A stretch of 64,000 nucleotides of DNA from Clostridium chrysemydis (GCF_015234215.1 NZ_JADEKP010000003.1:186001-250000); one strand, 5' to 3'. Positions 1-8,663 are shown, counted from the first letter of the stretch. Numbers and translations: made by a program. Notes: generated by a model from the sequence alone, not told the origin.

Positions 1-407
1 AGATGAATGAAAAGCTTAAGCCTATAGCTAAAAAGCTTTTGATTGAAGATATCTTAGAAAAATATCCTTATGAAGTATCAGGAGGGCAAAAGCAAAGAGC
101 GGCAGTTTCTAGAGCTTTAATTACAAATCCAAAGCTGGTTTTAGCAGACGAACCTACAGGGGCACTTGATTCTAAGTCAGCAAACAGCTTACTTAAGATG
201 TTTAATGAAATAAATGAAGAAGGTCAAACTATTTTGATGGTTACCCACAGTACAGCTGCAGCTAGCCACGCTAAAAGAGTTTTATTTATAAAAGATGGTG
301 AGGTTTTCCACCAAATCTATAAAGGGGATATGACAAACGAAGAGATGTATCAAAAGATAACAGATACATTAACGATAATTGCAACAGGTGGTGAGACTAA
401 TGAATAG
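1..407 (+). CDS. ABC transporter ATP-binding protein, Bce type (5' end outside window)
   Basis: This is the C-terminal part of an ABC ATPase; the Walker A half lies before base 1. Visible are the signature VSGGQKQR, Walker B LVLADEPTGALD and the H-loop histidine in MVTHS, the arrangement of the MacB/BceA group. The stop at 405-407 overlaps the ATG of the permease gene by 8 bases, so the two are translationally coupled. BceA-type ATPases power BceB permeases that confer resistance to peptide antibiotics, usually with a two-component system encoded next to them, which would be upstream and is not visible. Family call is firm; the antibiotic is unknown. Confidence 0.9.
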   Translation, partial: MNEKLKPIAKKLLIEDILEKYPYEVSGGQKQRAAVSRALITNPKLVLADEPTGALDSKSANSLLKMFNEINEEGQTILMVTHSTAAASHAKRVLFIKDGEVFHQIYKGDMTNEEMYQKITDTLTIIATGGETNE

Positions 408-2358
408 CTCACTTTATCCAAAACTTGCATTAACTAATATAAAGAAAAATTCAAGGCTTTATATCCCTTATATTTTAACTTGCATTGTAACTATAGCTAT
501 GTTTTACGTTATATTTGAACTAGCTAATAACCCTGGGATGAAAAAGCTACCAGGGGCTACAGGAATAATCAGTTTAATGAGCTTTGGAGTAGTTATAATC
601 GGGATTTTATCAGCTGTATTTATTTTTTATGCAAATAGCTTTTTAATAAAACAAAGAAAAAAAGAGTTTGGATTATTTAATATTTTAGGAATGGAAAAAA
701 GGCATATAGCTAGGATAGTATTATTTGAAAACTTATATGTATCTTTAGGAAGTTTAGTTACAGGGATCCTTTTAGGATTATTATTAAATAAATTAATGTT
801 TTTACTTCTTTTAAAGCTTTTAAAGTTTGAAGTACAGATGGGATTTGAGTTTTCTAGTATAGCATTAATCGGGACAGTAATTTTGTTTGCAATAGTGTTT
901 ACATTAGTACTTACAACTACGATAATTCAGATTTATAGATCAAAACCTATAGAATTAATAAAAGGAAAAAGCGTTGGAGAAAGAGAGCCTAAAAACAAAT
1001 GGATAATAACTATAATAGGGCTTATATCACTTTCTATAGGCTATTATATTTCAGTAACTACAACTAATAAATTAGCAGTAGTAAACTTATTTTTTGTAGC
1101 AGTTTTATTTGTTTGTATCGGGGTGTATTGCTTATTTACATCAGGGTCTATAACTTTACTTAAAATCCTTAGAAAAAATAAAAATTATTATTATAAAACT
1201 AATCATTTTATTTCAGTTTCTACTATGATGTATAGGATGAAACAAAGTGCTTTCGGACTAGCTAATATCTGCATATTATCAACATCAGTTTTAGTAGTAG
1301 TATCGTCTACAGTAGCACTTTACGTAGGAAGTGAAGATATAATAAAGTCTAGATATCCTAAAGAAATAACTATAACTTTAAACAAAGCTTCAGATAAGTC
1401 TATAGAAGATGTAAACAAAACTGTAGACAAGATTTTAGAAGAAAATAAAGTAAGTGCAGTAGATTTAGCTTCTTACAAAATGAAAACAGGGATCCTTTCT
1501 AAAGAAGGAGATAAATTTATAGTAAATGATGGAGTAACTTTTATAGCAAATGGAGACGTAAGCACAGTAATTCCAATAACTTTAGAAGATTATAATAAAG
1601 TCATGAAAGAAAATAAAACTTTAAAAGATAACGAAGTTTTGATGTATTCAAATAGAGAAAAATATAATAAAGATTCTTTTAGTATCGATGGAAAAACTTT
1701 TAATATAAAAGAAAAACTAAAGGAATGTGTTCCAAATGGAATGAACACAGCAAGTATTTTTAATACAGATTATATAGTAGTTAAAGACGATAATACTTTT
1801 AAGGAGTTATTGAAAAATAGTAATGAAGAGTATTATTACGGATTTGATTTAAATAATAAAGATTTAAACGGTAAGGTTTATGATGAGATAAATAAAGAAC
1901 TTAAGGGAGTACAAGACAAATATAAAATAAAAACAGAATTAGCAGATAGGGAAAGAGCAGACTTTTACTCTATATTTGGAGGGTTATTCTTCTTAGGAAT
2001 ATTCTTAGGAACTTTATTTATAATGGCAACTATTTTGATAATGTATTATAAACAATTATCTGAAGGTTACGACGATAAGGAAAGATACAATATAATGCAA
2101 AAGGTAGGCTTAAGTAAAAGGGAGATTAAAGCTACTATAAACAGTCAGGTTTTAACGGTATTCTTTATGCCATTAGCCTTTGCAATAGTAAATATAGCTT
2201 TCGCATTTCCTTCTATAACAAGGCTTTTAGAAGCTTTAAACTTCACAAACGCAAAGCTTTATGCAGTATACACAGGGGTAACTTGCCTTGTATTTGCTCT
2301 TTGCTATGGAGCAGTTTATCTTGTAACGGCTAAGATTTATTACAAGATTGTAGAGTAG
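400..2358 (+). CDS. BceB-like FtsX-domain ABC permease
   Basis: A 652-residue membrane protein starting at ATG 400 (after GGTGGTGAG), not at the in-frame codon at 379, because the closer ATG has the ribosome site and overlaps the ATPase stop. The layout is that of BceB/VraG permeases: an N-terminal hydrophobic segment, an FtsX block of three segments (with SFLIKQRKKEFGLFNILGM), more membrane segments, a large extracytoplasmic domain at about residues 310-520, and three final segments. The extracellular domain is where such permeases sense peptide antibiotics. It forms a complex with the ATPase upstream and is followed by two terminators. Part of its 3' end is repeated as a decayed copy at 4070-4188. 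Confidence 0.88.
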   Translation: MNSSLYPKLALTNIKKNSRLYIPYILTCIVTIAMFYVIFELANNPGMKKLPGATGIISLMSFGVVIIGILSAVFIFYANSFLIKQRKKEFGLFNILGMEKRHIARIVLFENLYVSLGSLVTGILLGLLLNKLMFLLLLKLLKFEVQMGFEFSSIALIGTVILFAIVFTLVLTTTIIQIYRSKPIELIKGKSVGEREPKNKWIITIIGLISLSIGYYISVTTTNKLAVVNLFFVAVLFVCIGVYCLFTSGSITLLKILRKNKNYYYKTNHFISVSTMMYRMKQSAFGLANICILSTSVLVVVSSTVALYVGSEDIIKSRYPKEITITLNKASDKSIEDVNKTVDKILEENKVSAVDLASYKMKTGILSKEGDKFIVNDGVTFIANGDVSTVIPITLEDYNKVMKENKTLKDNEVLMYSNREKYNKDSFSIDGKTFNIKEKLKECVPNGMNTASIFNTDYIVVKDDNTFKELLKNSNEEYYYGFDLNNKDLNGKVYDEINKELKGVQDKYKIKTELADRERADFYSIFGGLFFLGIFLGTLFIMATILIMYYKQLSEGYDDKERYNIMQKVGLSKREIKATINSQVLTVFFMPLAFAIVNIAFAFPSITRLLEALNFTNAKLYAVYTGVTCLVFALCYGAVYLVTAKIYYKIVE

Positions 2359-2376
2359 AATTTAATAGATTTTTTG

Positions 2377-2424
2377 AAATAGCTAGTGGGACTTTTAGGA
2401 GAGGCGGTTTTACTAGCTATTTTG
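2377..2424 (+). terminator. Terminator of the bceAB-like operon
   Basis: Perfect 11-bp arms AAATAGCTAGT (2377-2387) and ACTAGCTATTT (2412-2422) followed by TTGTTTT. The same hairpin recurs in the decayed copy near 4144-4190. Confidence 0.75.
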
Positions 2425-2471
2425 TTTTAGGATAATCAACTAGGAACCGTATCATAAGTAAATGAGGTTTT

Positions 2472-2512
2472 TAGCCTTAGGCATTTATATAACTTGCCTA
2501 AGGCTATTTTTA
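2472..2512 (+). terminator. Second intrinsic terminator after the permease
   Basis: Perfect 12-bp arms TAGCCTTAGGCA (2472-2483) and TGCCTAAGGCTA (2495-2506), then TTTTTAT. It insulates the WYL regulator gene from the upstream operon. Apart from these two hairpins, 2359-2645 holds only the AT-rich promoter region of the next gene. Confidence 0.85.
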
Positions 2513-2645
2513 TACGTAAAAATACCACATAATAAGTAATGGTTAATTTAAAAAATATGGTAATATTAATCATAAACAAATTTGTTAAATAGGAAAACAG
2601 TACGATTAATTATAAGATATATGTATAACAAAGGGGAAAATAATT

Positions 2646-3548
2646 ATGCAAGTAAATAGATTATTTGAAATTATATATATTCTTTTAGAACGGAATATTA
2701 TAACTGCAAAAGAGTTAGCACAAAGATTTGAAGTATCACAAAGAACTATTTATAGAGATATTGAAACACTATCAACAGCAGGAATTCCAGTATATATGAG
2801 TAAAGGAAAAGGTGGAGGTATATCTATATTACCAGACTTTATATTAAATAAAGCCATATTAACAGAAGAAGAAAAATCAGAAATATTATCATCTATAAGA
2901 GCAGTTAATGCTGTAAGTTTTAGCGATACAGAGACTGAAAAGGTTCTTAGAAAATTAAATAATATATTAGGTGAAAATGATACTGATTGGATAGAAGTTG
3001 ATTTTTCAAATTGGGGAAATGCAGAAAGGGAAAAAGAAACCTTTAATAATCTTAAATCTGCAATATTAAATAAAAAAGTAGTGAAGTTTGATTATAGCAG
3101 TGGTAAAGGTGAAAATATTAGTAGGGAAGTATGTCCATTAAAATTATATTTCAAAGGTCAAAGTTGGTATATGTATGGACATTGTAAAATACGAAATGAT
3201 TATAGATTTTTTAAATTAAGAAGAATAAAGGATTTATGTATTTTAAAAGAGAGTTTTAATATTAAAGTACCAAAAAATATAATGAAGGAAGATAATATTT
3301 TTAAGGATGAATTTGTTACTTTAAAAATGAGAATTTATCCTAAAATGGCATATAGGGTATATGATGAATTTCAAGATTTTAAGAAGCTAGATGATGGTAG
3401 TTTTATTGTTACTATTGAATATCCAAAAGGAGAATGGCTTTTTAGTTATATAGCTTCTTTTGGAGAAGAATGTACAGCTTTAGAGCCAAAAGAAATAAGA
3501 AAAGAAATAAAAAATAAAATTGAAAAAATGCTTTTAAATTATTCTTAA
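2646..3548 (+). CDS. WYL-domain transcriptional regulator (YafY/DeoR-like HTH)
   Basis: A 300-residue regulator with an N-terminal winged HTH (about 1-60, including LAQRFEVSQRTIYRDIETLS) and a C-terminal WYL domain (about 135-300) containing the QSWYMYGHCKIRNDYRFFKLRR stretch in which the Trp-Tyr and conserved arginines occur. WYL domains bind ligands such as nucleotides or oligonucleotides. The gene is followed at once by a TGACA-N6-TGTCA inverted repeat that overlaps its stop codon and sits in the promoter of the GyrI-like gene, which is therefore its probable target. A paralogue with the same arrangement is at 23108-24040. The ligand is not known. Confidence 0.9.
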   Translation: MQVNRLFEIIYILLERNIITAKELAQRFEVSQRTIYRDIETLSTAGIPVYMSKGKGGGISILPDFILNKAILTEEEKSEILSSIRAVNAVSFSDTETEKVLRKLNNILGENDTDWIEVDFSNWGNAEREKETFNNLKSAILNKKVVKFDYSSGKGENISREVCPLKLYFKGQSWYMYGHCKIRNDYRFFKLRRIKDLCILKESFNIKVPKNIMKEDNIFKDEFVTLKMRIYPKMAYRVYDEFQDFKKLDDGSFIVTIEYPKGEWLFSYIASFGEECTALEPKEIRKEIKNKIEKMLLNYS

Positions 3549-3584
3549 TATGACATTAAGTTGTCATATTAAGACGAGTATAAT
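3547..3584 (+). promoter_or_regulatory. WYL-regulator operator and promoter of the GyrI-like gene
   Basis: Inverted repeat AATATGACA (3547-3555), spacer TTAAGT, TGTCATATT (3562-3570). A consensus -10 TATAAT is at 3579-3584, 12 bases after the TTGTCA half-site, so the operator is centred on the position of the -35 hexamer and that hexamer (TTAAGT) is poor. This geometry suits activation, or regulation by occlusion. The same repeat at the same distance from a -10 box is found at 23034-23068. Confidence 0.65.
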
Positions 3585-3614
3585 AACCTTATCAAAGATA
3601 TGGAGGTTATATAT

Positions 3615-4055
3615 ATGAAGTATGAAATTGTTAATTTAAAGGGAAAAACCTTGGTAGGAGTTAGTGCGGTTACAAGTAATGATGATCCTAATATGGGGAA
3701 AATCATTGGAGGACTTTGGGAAAAATTATATCAAGGTGGTATTAACGAAACAATAAAGAATAAGGCAAATGAATATGCAATAGGACTTTATTCAGATTAT
3801 GAAGATAACAAATATTTAGTTACAGCTGGAAATGAGGTATGTAAGGCTGAAAATGAAGGACTTACAATAAAGAAAATTCCTGCAGGAAAATATGCTAAGT
3901 TTTCTATAGAAGGGCATATGGAAAAAGTAGTTGCAGAAGCTTGGAATGAAATTTGGCAAATGGATTTAGACAGAAGCTATGAAGCAGATTTTGAAGAATA
4001 TTTAAATTCAGATTTCAATAATGCTAAAATTGATATTTATATTTCATTGAAGTAA
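3615..4055 (+). CDS. GyrI-like / effector-binding domain protein
   Basis: A 146-residue protein starting at ATG 3615, 8 bases after GGAGG; an in-frame codon at 3600 would overlap that site. It contains only the small effector-binding fold seen at the C-terminus of AraC- and MerR-type regulators and in GyrI (start YEIVNLKGKTLVGVSAVTSN; KKIPAGKYAKFSIEG in the middle; EAWNEIWQ later). Free-standing members bind small hydrophobic compounds and some hydrolyse cyclopropane compounds. Its promoter carries the WYL operator, so it is probably the output gene of the upstream regulator. Function in this organism is inferred only. Confidence 0.8.
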   Translation: MKYEIVNLKGKTLVGVSAVTSNDDPNMGKIIGGLWEKLYQGGINETIKNKANEYAIGLYSDYEDNKYLVTAGNEVCKAENEGLTIKKIPAGKYAKFSIEGHMEKVVAEAWNEIWQMDLDRSYEADFEEYLNSDFNNAKIDIYISLK

Positions 4056-4069
4056 TAATTAAGAGATAC

Positions 4070-4188
4070 AATATAGCTTTCGCATTCCCATCCATAACAA
4101 GGGTTTTTACAAGATTGTAGAGTAGAATTTAATAGATTTTTTGAAATAGCTAGTAGGACTTTTAGGAGATGGGTTTACTAGCTATTTT
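4070..4188 (+). pseudogene. Decayed partial copy of the permease 3' end plus its terminator
   Basis: Bases 4070-4102 match 2191-2223 inside the permease gene, and 4107-4188 match 2339-2423 (last codons, stop and terminator hairpin). About 115 bases between the two blocks are missing. No usable reading frame remains. The remnant shows that the WYL/GyrI-like pair lies between two copies of the same permease end, either because a second transporter copy was lost or because the pair entered by recombination. Confidence 0.8.
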
Positions 4189-4326
4189 CTTTTAAAGAAT
4201 GTTTAAATTCTGGGATAATATCTGGTGGGTAAGCAAAATAATAAGAAATTTAGAGATATAATGATAGATTGCTAAAATTATTTATGTTACAATTGATTGG
4301 AAAATATTTACAAAAGGTGGGATTTG

Positions 4327-5289
4327 ATGAAAAATAAAACTATGTCAATAATTTTAGGTATAATTTTATTATTTAATTTATTGTGCGTTGGAACTGTTGC
4401 TAATGCATCAGAAGGTGATTTAACTCAAATAGGAAATGGGATTAATTTATATTCTGAAGTAAAAGGAGAAGGAAATTATACAGTAGTATTTGAAAGTGGT
4501 TATTGTGATGGAACTGAAACATTTGATTATTCTACTGAATCTATGGTTTCTAACTGGCAAGCAATACAAGATAACATTTCAAAGAAAGCTAATACTATTG
4601 CATACGATAGAGCAGGCGTTAAAAATAGTTCGGACACTGGAAACATTGTAATGTCTGAAAAAGACAAGATTGATGCACTAATGGGTAAAAAGATTGATAT
4701 TAATCAATATGGTTATAATGGAACTACTAAGACAGCTAGGGATAAGGCGATGAATTTATATGAGCTATTAAAGAAAAAAAAGTTACCAGCACCTTATGTT
4801 ATAGTAGCGCATTCTTTAGGGGGATATACAGCGATAGAATTTGCTAAGATGCATGGGGATGAGTTAGCAGGTATATTGTTTGTAGATGCATCAGGTAGAA
4901 ATCAATTAGGAGAGAATTTGGAATTCTTCAAAAATTACCTGCCTGAGATGATAGATCCATTTTTAGCATCATTTACTAATACAGACGGAAATATTGATGA
5001 TATTTTAGTAAGTCAATCACAAGTTTATGATGACAACAATGCTTTAAGAAATATACCTATAACTTTTATTGAATCAGATCCAATAACTACTGTTGGAAGT
5101 GATCCAATACAATTAGAAGCATGGAATGAAATGAGAAATAAACAAGTTAAAGACATCCTATCTTTATCAAATGATTCAAAACGTGTATATGTTCCAGAAT
5201 CAACTCATTATGTTCATTTAAGCCATACTCAATTAGTAATTAATGAATTAAATGAACTCTTAGATACTAGAATAGATATAAATAAATAG
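4327..5289 (+). CDS. Secreted or membrane-anchored alpha/beta hydrolase
   Basis: A 320-residue protein starting at ATG 4327 behind AAAGGTGGG. Residues 1-28 are a signal peptide (basic MKNK, hydrophobic core, cleavage near ANA-SEG). The body is an alpha/beta-hydrolase: oxyanion region FESGYCDG, DRAG strand-turn, and the nucleophile elbow AHSLGGY with Ser163. A late STHYVHLSH segment supplies candidate histidines. Substrate is not predictable; secreted members are lipases, esterases or acyl hydrolases. No partner gene is adjacent. Confidence 0.85.
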   Translation: MKNKTMSIILGIILLFNLLCVGTVANASEGDLTQIGNGINLYSEVKGEGNYTVVFESGYCDGTETFDYSTESMVSNWQAIQDNISKKANTIAYDRAGVKNSSDTGNIVMSEKDKIDALMGKKIDINQYGYNGTTKTARDKAMNLYELLKKKKLPAPYVIVAHSLGGYTAIEFAKMHGDELAGILFVDASGRNQLGENLEFFKNYLPEMIDPFLASFTNTDGNIDDILVSQSQVYDDNNALRNIPITFIESDPITTVGSDPIQLEAWNEMRNKQVKDILSLSNDSKRVYVPESTHYVHLSHTQLVINELNELLDTRIDINK

Positions 5290-5471
5290 TAATTAAATGA
5301 GGAAAGTGACTATATTCTAGACACCCTTAATTTAAAAAATAAATTTTATATAAAAAATCAATAGTGAAAATGAAGAATCAATCATAATAATAGAACATGA
5401 ATTAAATTTATAATAAAAAATAGAAAATTTTAATAGGTTTATTTTTTATAGAAATTTGGTATAATAGAAAT

Positions 5472-5603
5472 AAGAAAAGCTTAGTGCGCTAACACTAAGC
5501 CAATCCTTAGAACATTATTTTGTTTTAGGGCTATTGGATAAATTAAAAAAATATTTAATTAAGAGTAAAGCACACTAATCTTTGTCGGATGGGTGCTTTT
5601 TCT
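5472..5603 (+). ncRNA. Small RNA, candidate antitoxin RNA of copy 1
   Basis: An extended -10 box TGGTATAAT ends at 5465, placing the start near 5472. The RNA would fold into a GCTTAGTG/CACTAAGC hairpin (5479-5500), a second hairpin CCTTAGAACA/TGTTTTAGGG (about 5504-5530), and an intrinsic terminator with arms AAAGCAC (5567-5573) and GTGCTTT (5593-5599) followed by TTCTCTTT. It is antisense to the last codons and 3' end of the minus-strand 53-codon frame, as in TxpA/RatA-like systems. Related RNAs are at 12824-12953 and 26624-26818. Confidence 0.6.
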
Positions 5604-5736
5604 CTTTGCCATTAAGTTCTATATGAATTCCAAGAAATTTAATCTTGATAATTAATTTAGAAATAAAAAGATTATGTTTTAAAACTAATCTAATAATATA
5701 AATAGCAACAAAGCTTTTTATAGTCAATTCTAGCAT
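5575..5736 (-). CDS. 53-aa peptide, candidate type I toxin
   Basis: A short frame beginning MLELTIKSFVAIYIIRLVL and ending KEKKHPSDKD. The ATG (5736) follows a very strong site AGGGGGTGG with 8-base spacing. The N-terminal two thirds is hydrophobic with scattered basic residues and the tail is charged, as in small membrane-active toxins. The second copy (12925-13086) differs at only four residues, with silent changes in addition, which supports real translation. The mRNA would start below an extended -10 (TGGTATAAT, minus strand, 5848-5856) and has a structured leader: CCGTAG/CTACGG and GGGGG/CCCCC hairpins, and a CCCCCTA that can pair with the ribosome site. I do not recognise the family; toxin role is inferred from architecture. 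Confidence 0.6.
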   Translation of the reverse strand: MLELTIKSFVAIYIIRLVLKHNLFISKLIIKIKFLGIHIELNGKEKKHPSDKD

Positions 5737-5971
5737 GTCCAATACCACCCCCTAACTATGATGAAATATCACCAATAGTCCTAGGGGGATAAAACGTTCA
5801 AAACCCCCGTAGCCATCCACTACGGAATTCTTAAATTCTACCTTAAAATTATACCATAATTATGTAGAGAACATACATAAGAATAAAATGGAAAATAAAT
5901 TTTTGGTTTTAAATAATAGAATATAATTATGTGTGAGGATTAAAAAAATATAGGAAATTACTATATATAAA

Positions 5972-5997
5972 AAAGCTTAGTGTAAAAACTAAGCTTT
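5972..5997 (-). terminator. Terminator of the trhP gene
   Basis: Arms AAAGCTTAGT and ACTAAGCTTT, followed on the minus strand by TTTTATATA, ten bases past the stop of the U32 gene. The stem resembles the GCTTAGTG hairpin of the nearby small-RNA element. Confidence 0.8.
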
Positions 5998-6006
5998 CTT
6001 CATATC

Positions 6007-7239
6007 TTATAATTCTTTTCTTAAGAAACTATCCTTTTCTACTTTAAAAGGAACCTTAATTGAGAAGATCATTCCAGGGTGTTGACATTCAGTTACCTTT
6101 TCATAAGCTTCATTATAGATTTCATCAGCTGTGAATGATTCATCAAAACAGTTTGGTGATAAGATCTCTAGCTTATCTCCTTGGATAAATTTATTTCTTT
6201 GCTTGCATAGTGCCATACCTGTTTCTTCGTTGTAATCTAGGACTATTGCAACCATATCCCATTCTTTTACGTGATCGTTTGTGTGATATATTATGCTATC
6301 TTCCTTTGGTTCGCTAAAGAAGAAACCTGTGTTGTATTCTCTGTGGCTTACTTTGAATAATTCATCTCTTACTTCTTTAGGTAGTTTGTAGTTTTCAGGG
6401 CCTTCATAGTATAAATCTATAGCTTTTCTATAAGCATTTACTACTATAGCAACATAGTATTCACTCTTGTTTCTACCTTCTATTTTAAGTGAAGATATGC
6501 CAGCATTTAAAAGTTCAGGCATATAATCTATCATACATAAATCCTTAGAGTTCATTATGTATGTTCCTCTTGAATCTTCTTCTATTGGGAAGTACTGACC
6601 TTGTCTTTTTTCTTCTACTAAAGAATATTTCCATCTGCAAGATTGAGCGCAAGTCCCTCTGTTTGAATCTCTTCCTGTCATATAGCTTGATAGTAAACAT
6701 CTTCCTGAATAAGACATACACATAGCTCCGTGAACAAATACTTCAAGTTCTAAATCTTCTGGAATATTATTTCTTATAGTTTTAATTTCTTCTAAAGAAC
6801 ACTCTCTTCCTAAAACAACTCTTTCAGCTCCCATTTCGCCCCACATATTAACTGCGGCATAGTTAACTGTATTTGCTTGAGTACTTATATGTATTGGTAA
6901 GTTTGTGTGCTTTTTAACTACTGAAAAAACTCCAAGGTCTGATACTAAAACTGCATCAATATTAGCTTCTTCAAGTTTTTTAAAGAACTCTGGAAGTCTA
7001 TCAATCTCTTCGCTTCTTGGCATAATATTTACTGTACAATACATCTTTTTACCAAGGCTGTGAGCAAGTTCTGCTCCTTCTTTCATATCTTCAAAGCTAA
7101 AGTTTTGAGCTGCTGCTCTTAGTGAAAAGTCTTTTCCACCAAAATAAACTGCATCTGCTCCATATTTAAAAGCTATTTTTAATTTTTGTAGATTACCAGC
7201 TGGTGCTAAAAGCTCTGGTTTTTTATATTTCATAATCAT
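6007..7239 (-). CDS. trhP: U32 family protein, TrhP-like tRNA hydroxylation protein
   Basis: A 410-residue U32 'peptidase' (start chosen at ATG 7239 after AAGGATGG; ATG 7248 is also possible). It opens with KKPELLAPAGNLQKLKIAF and contains the family cysteine cluster in VFVHGAMCMSYSGRCLLSSY ... NRGTCAQSCRWKY, plus SLKIEGRNKS. Proteins of this length and start (YegQ, YrrO) are now known as TrhP, needed for prephenate-dependent 5-hydroxyuridine formation at position 34 of tRNAs; the older name is collagenase-like protease. Single gene with its own terminator. In Bacillus two paralogues lie together; here only one is present. Confidence 0.88.
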   Translation of the reverse strand: MIMKYKKPELLAPAGNLQKLKIAFKYGADAVYFGGKDFSLRAAAQNFSFEDMKEGAELAHSLGKKMYCTVNIMPRSEEIDRLPEFFKKLEEANIDAVLVSDLGVFSVVKKHTNLPIHISTQANTVNYAAVNMWGEMGAERVVLGRECSLEEIKTIRNNIPEDLELEVFVHGAMCMSYSGRCLLSSYMTGRDSNRGTCAQSCRWKYSLVEEKRQGQYFPIEEDSRGTYIMNSKDLCMIDYMPELLNAGISSLKIEGRNKSEYYVAIVVNAYRKAIDLYYEGPENYKLPKEVRDELFKVSHREYNTGFFFSEPKEDSIIYHTNDHVKEWDMVAIVLDYNEETGMALCKQRNKFIQGDKLEILSPNCFDESFTADEIYNEAYEKVTECQHPGMIFSIKVPFKVEKDSFLRKEL

Positions 7240-7451
7240 ATATACCATCCTTATGTTTATCTCTTTTAATTTTACTACATAAATTATATATATCTTAAAG
7301 AAAAAAATCTAGTTTTATGTACTTATTAAATGATAATATCATAAATTTAAAACTTTAATTTAGTATAATAGAACTAATAAGAATCGGAAGTTATGGAAAG
7401 TATGTGCAAAAGAATGTTATCTAAAAGATAAATTAGAAGTGAGGGATTAGT

Positions 7452-7961
7452 TTGATAGAATATAAAAATAGAGAAGAATTGATTTTAGAAATTTCAACTC
7501 GTGCAAAATTGTTTATTGAAGAATTTGATAGCGTTAGTGAAAAAGATAAAGATGAATTGATTGAAGGGGTTGATAGAACACCTTCTCAAATGATTGCTTA
7601 TCAATTAGGGTGGATGAATCTTATTCTTGATTGGGAAAAACAAGAAAATGAAGGATATGATGTTATGACGCCAACTGAAGGTTATAAATGGAACAACCTT
7701 GGATCATTATATGATAGTTTTTATAAGGAATATGATAACTATACTCTTAGTGAATTAAGTAATAAGTTTACAAATAAAGTATCTGAAATCATAGAATTAA
7801 TTAACAGCTATACAGATGTTGAATTATTTGAGCAAGGGGGTAGAAGGTGGGCATCATCTACTCCTGCTAATTGGGCTATATGGAAATGGGTTCACATAAA
7901 TACTGTTGCTCCATTTAAGTCATTTAGATCAAAGATAAGAAAGTGGAAAAAACTACAATAA
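7452..7961 (+). CDS. ClbS/DfsB family four-helix protein (DUF1706)
   Basis: A 169-residue protein with TTG start behind GTGAGGG. The sequence is a DinB-like helical bundle with the family hallmarks: RTPSQMIAYQLGWMNLILDWE near residue 40-60, EGYKWNNLGSLYDSFY, and WAIWKWVHINTVAPFKSFR at the end. ClbS, the best known member, protects Escherichia coli from its own colibactin by opening the cyclopropane warhead; most members are uncharacterised. It stands alone with no biosynthetic genes nearby, so a detoxification role is only a possibility. Confidence 0.82.
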   Translation: MIEYKNREELILEISTRAKLFIEEFDSVSEKDKDELIEGVDRTPSQMIAYQLGWMNLILDWEKQENEGYDVMTPTEGYKWNNLGSLYDSFYKEYDNYTLSELSNKFTNKVSEIIELINSYTDVELFEQGGRRWASSTPANWAIWKWVHINTVAPFKSFRSKIRKWKKLQ

Positions 7962-8036
7962 ATATAAGATAATTAAAAGAAGAATATTTTATTAGTAATT
8001 ATATAAAAAGGAATTGTTATGGAGGTAGTATCTCAT

Positions 8037-8564
8037 ATGGAAATGATAGATATATATGACGAGATAGGTCAAAAAACTGGTGGTATTTTAGAAAAATATG
8101 AAGCTCATAAAAGAGGAGCTATTCATAAAGGTGTTTGCGTTTGGATAATAAATTCTAAAGATGAGATATTGCTACAAACTAGAAATGATAAAGGTATATT
8201 AAAAAATATGAAGGATATTTCTTTTTCAGGACATATTAAATCTGGTGAAACTTCTATAGAGGCAGCTATACGAGAAGGGAAAGAGGAGCTTGGCATTAAC
8301 TTAGAATTAGATAAACTAAAGTTTCTATTTACCTGTCGAGAGTATGGAGAGCTTGATGGATATATTGAAAATGAAATAGATGATGTTTTCCTTTATAGAA
8401 AGGATATTCTTTTAGAGGATTGCTCTTTTTCTGATAATGAAGTGAAAGATGTATCTTATGTTTCACTTGAGAAATTTAAGGAGATGGTAGAAACAGAATC
8501 AGATATGCTTGTACCATACAAAAATCATTATATTTTCTTATTAAGAGCTTTAAGTAAGTGGTAA
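8037..8564 (+). CDS. Nudix hydrolase, IDI/YfcD-like
   Basis: A 175-residue protein; start set at ATG 8037 because GGAGG at 8021-8025 lies 11 bases upstream. It contains a full Nudix box, starting GHIKSGETSIEAAIREG and ending KEELGI, that coordinates Mg2+ for pyrophosphate cleavage. The N-terminal IDIYDEIGQKTGG and KGVCVWIINSKDEILLQTR strand pattern match the isopentenyl-diphosphate-isomerase-like branch (YfcD type). Substrate cannot be read from sequence. Confidence 0.85.
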   Translation: MEMIDIYDEIGQKTGGILEKYEAHKRGAIHKGVCVWIINSKDEILLQTRNDKGILKNMKDISFSGHIKSGETSIEAAIREGKEELGINLELDKLKFLFTCREYGELDGYIENEIDDVFLYRKDILLEDCSFSDNEVKDVSYVSLEKFKEMVETESDMLVPYKNHYIFLLRALSKW

Positions 8565-8663
8565 ATTTTTATTTATAATGGTCATGCATTTATAAAATTA
8601 GGTTTATTATAATTAATAAAAGTATAGGGGGAAGGGGAGGAGAACCTCTCTTTAAAGATAAGT

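Larger units (their letters stand above)
5441..5895. repeat. Copy 1 of a ~450-bp element carrying a type I toxin-antitoxin-like module
   Basis: This stretch is strongly similar to 12790-13245 over its whole length, including both promoters, the small reading frame, its leader and the convergent small RNA. The remainder of the 717-base gap (5290-5440 and 5896-5971) is AT-rich with no feature that I recognise. Confidence 0.9.

Noticed and set aside
5441-5895. Insertion sequence or CRISPR-like repeat
   Set aside because: No transposase, no terminal inverted repeats, and only two full copies separated by kilobases; the paired small frame and RNA explain the repeat better.
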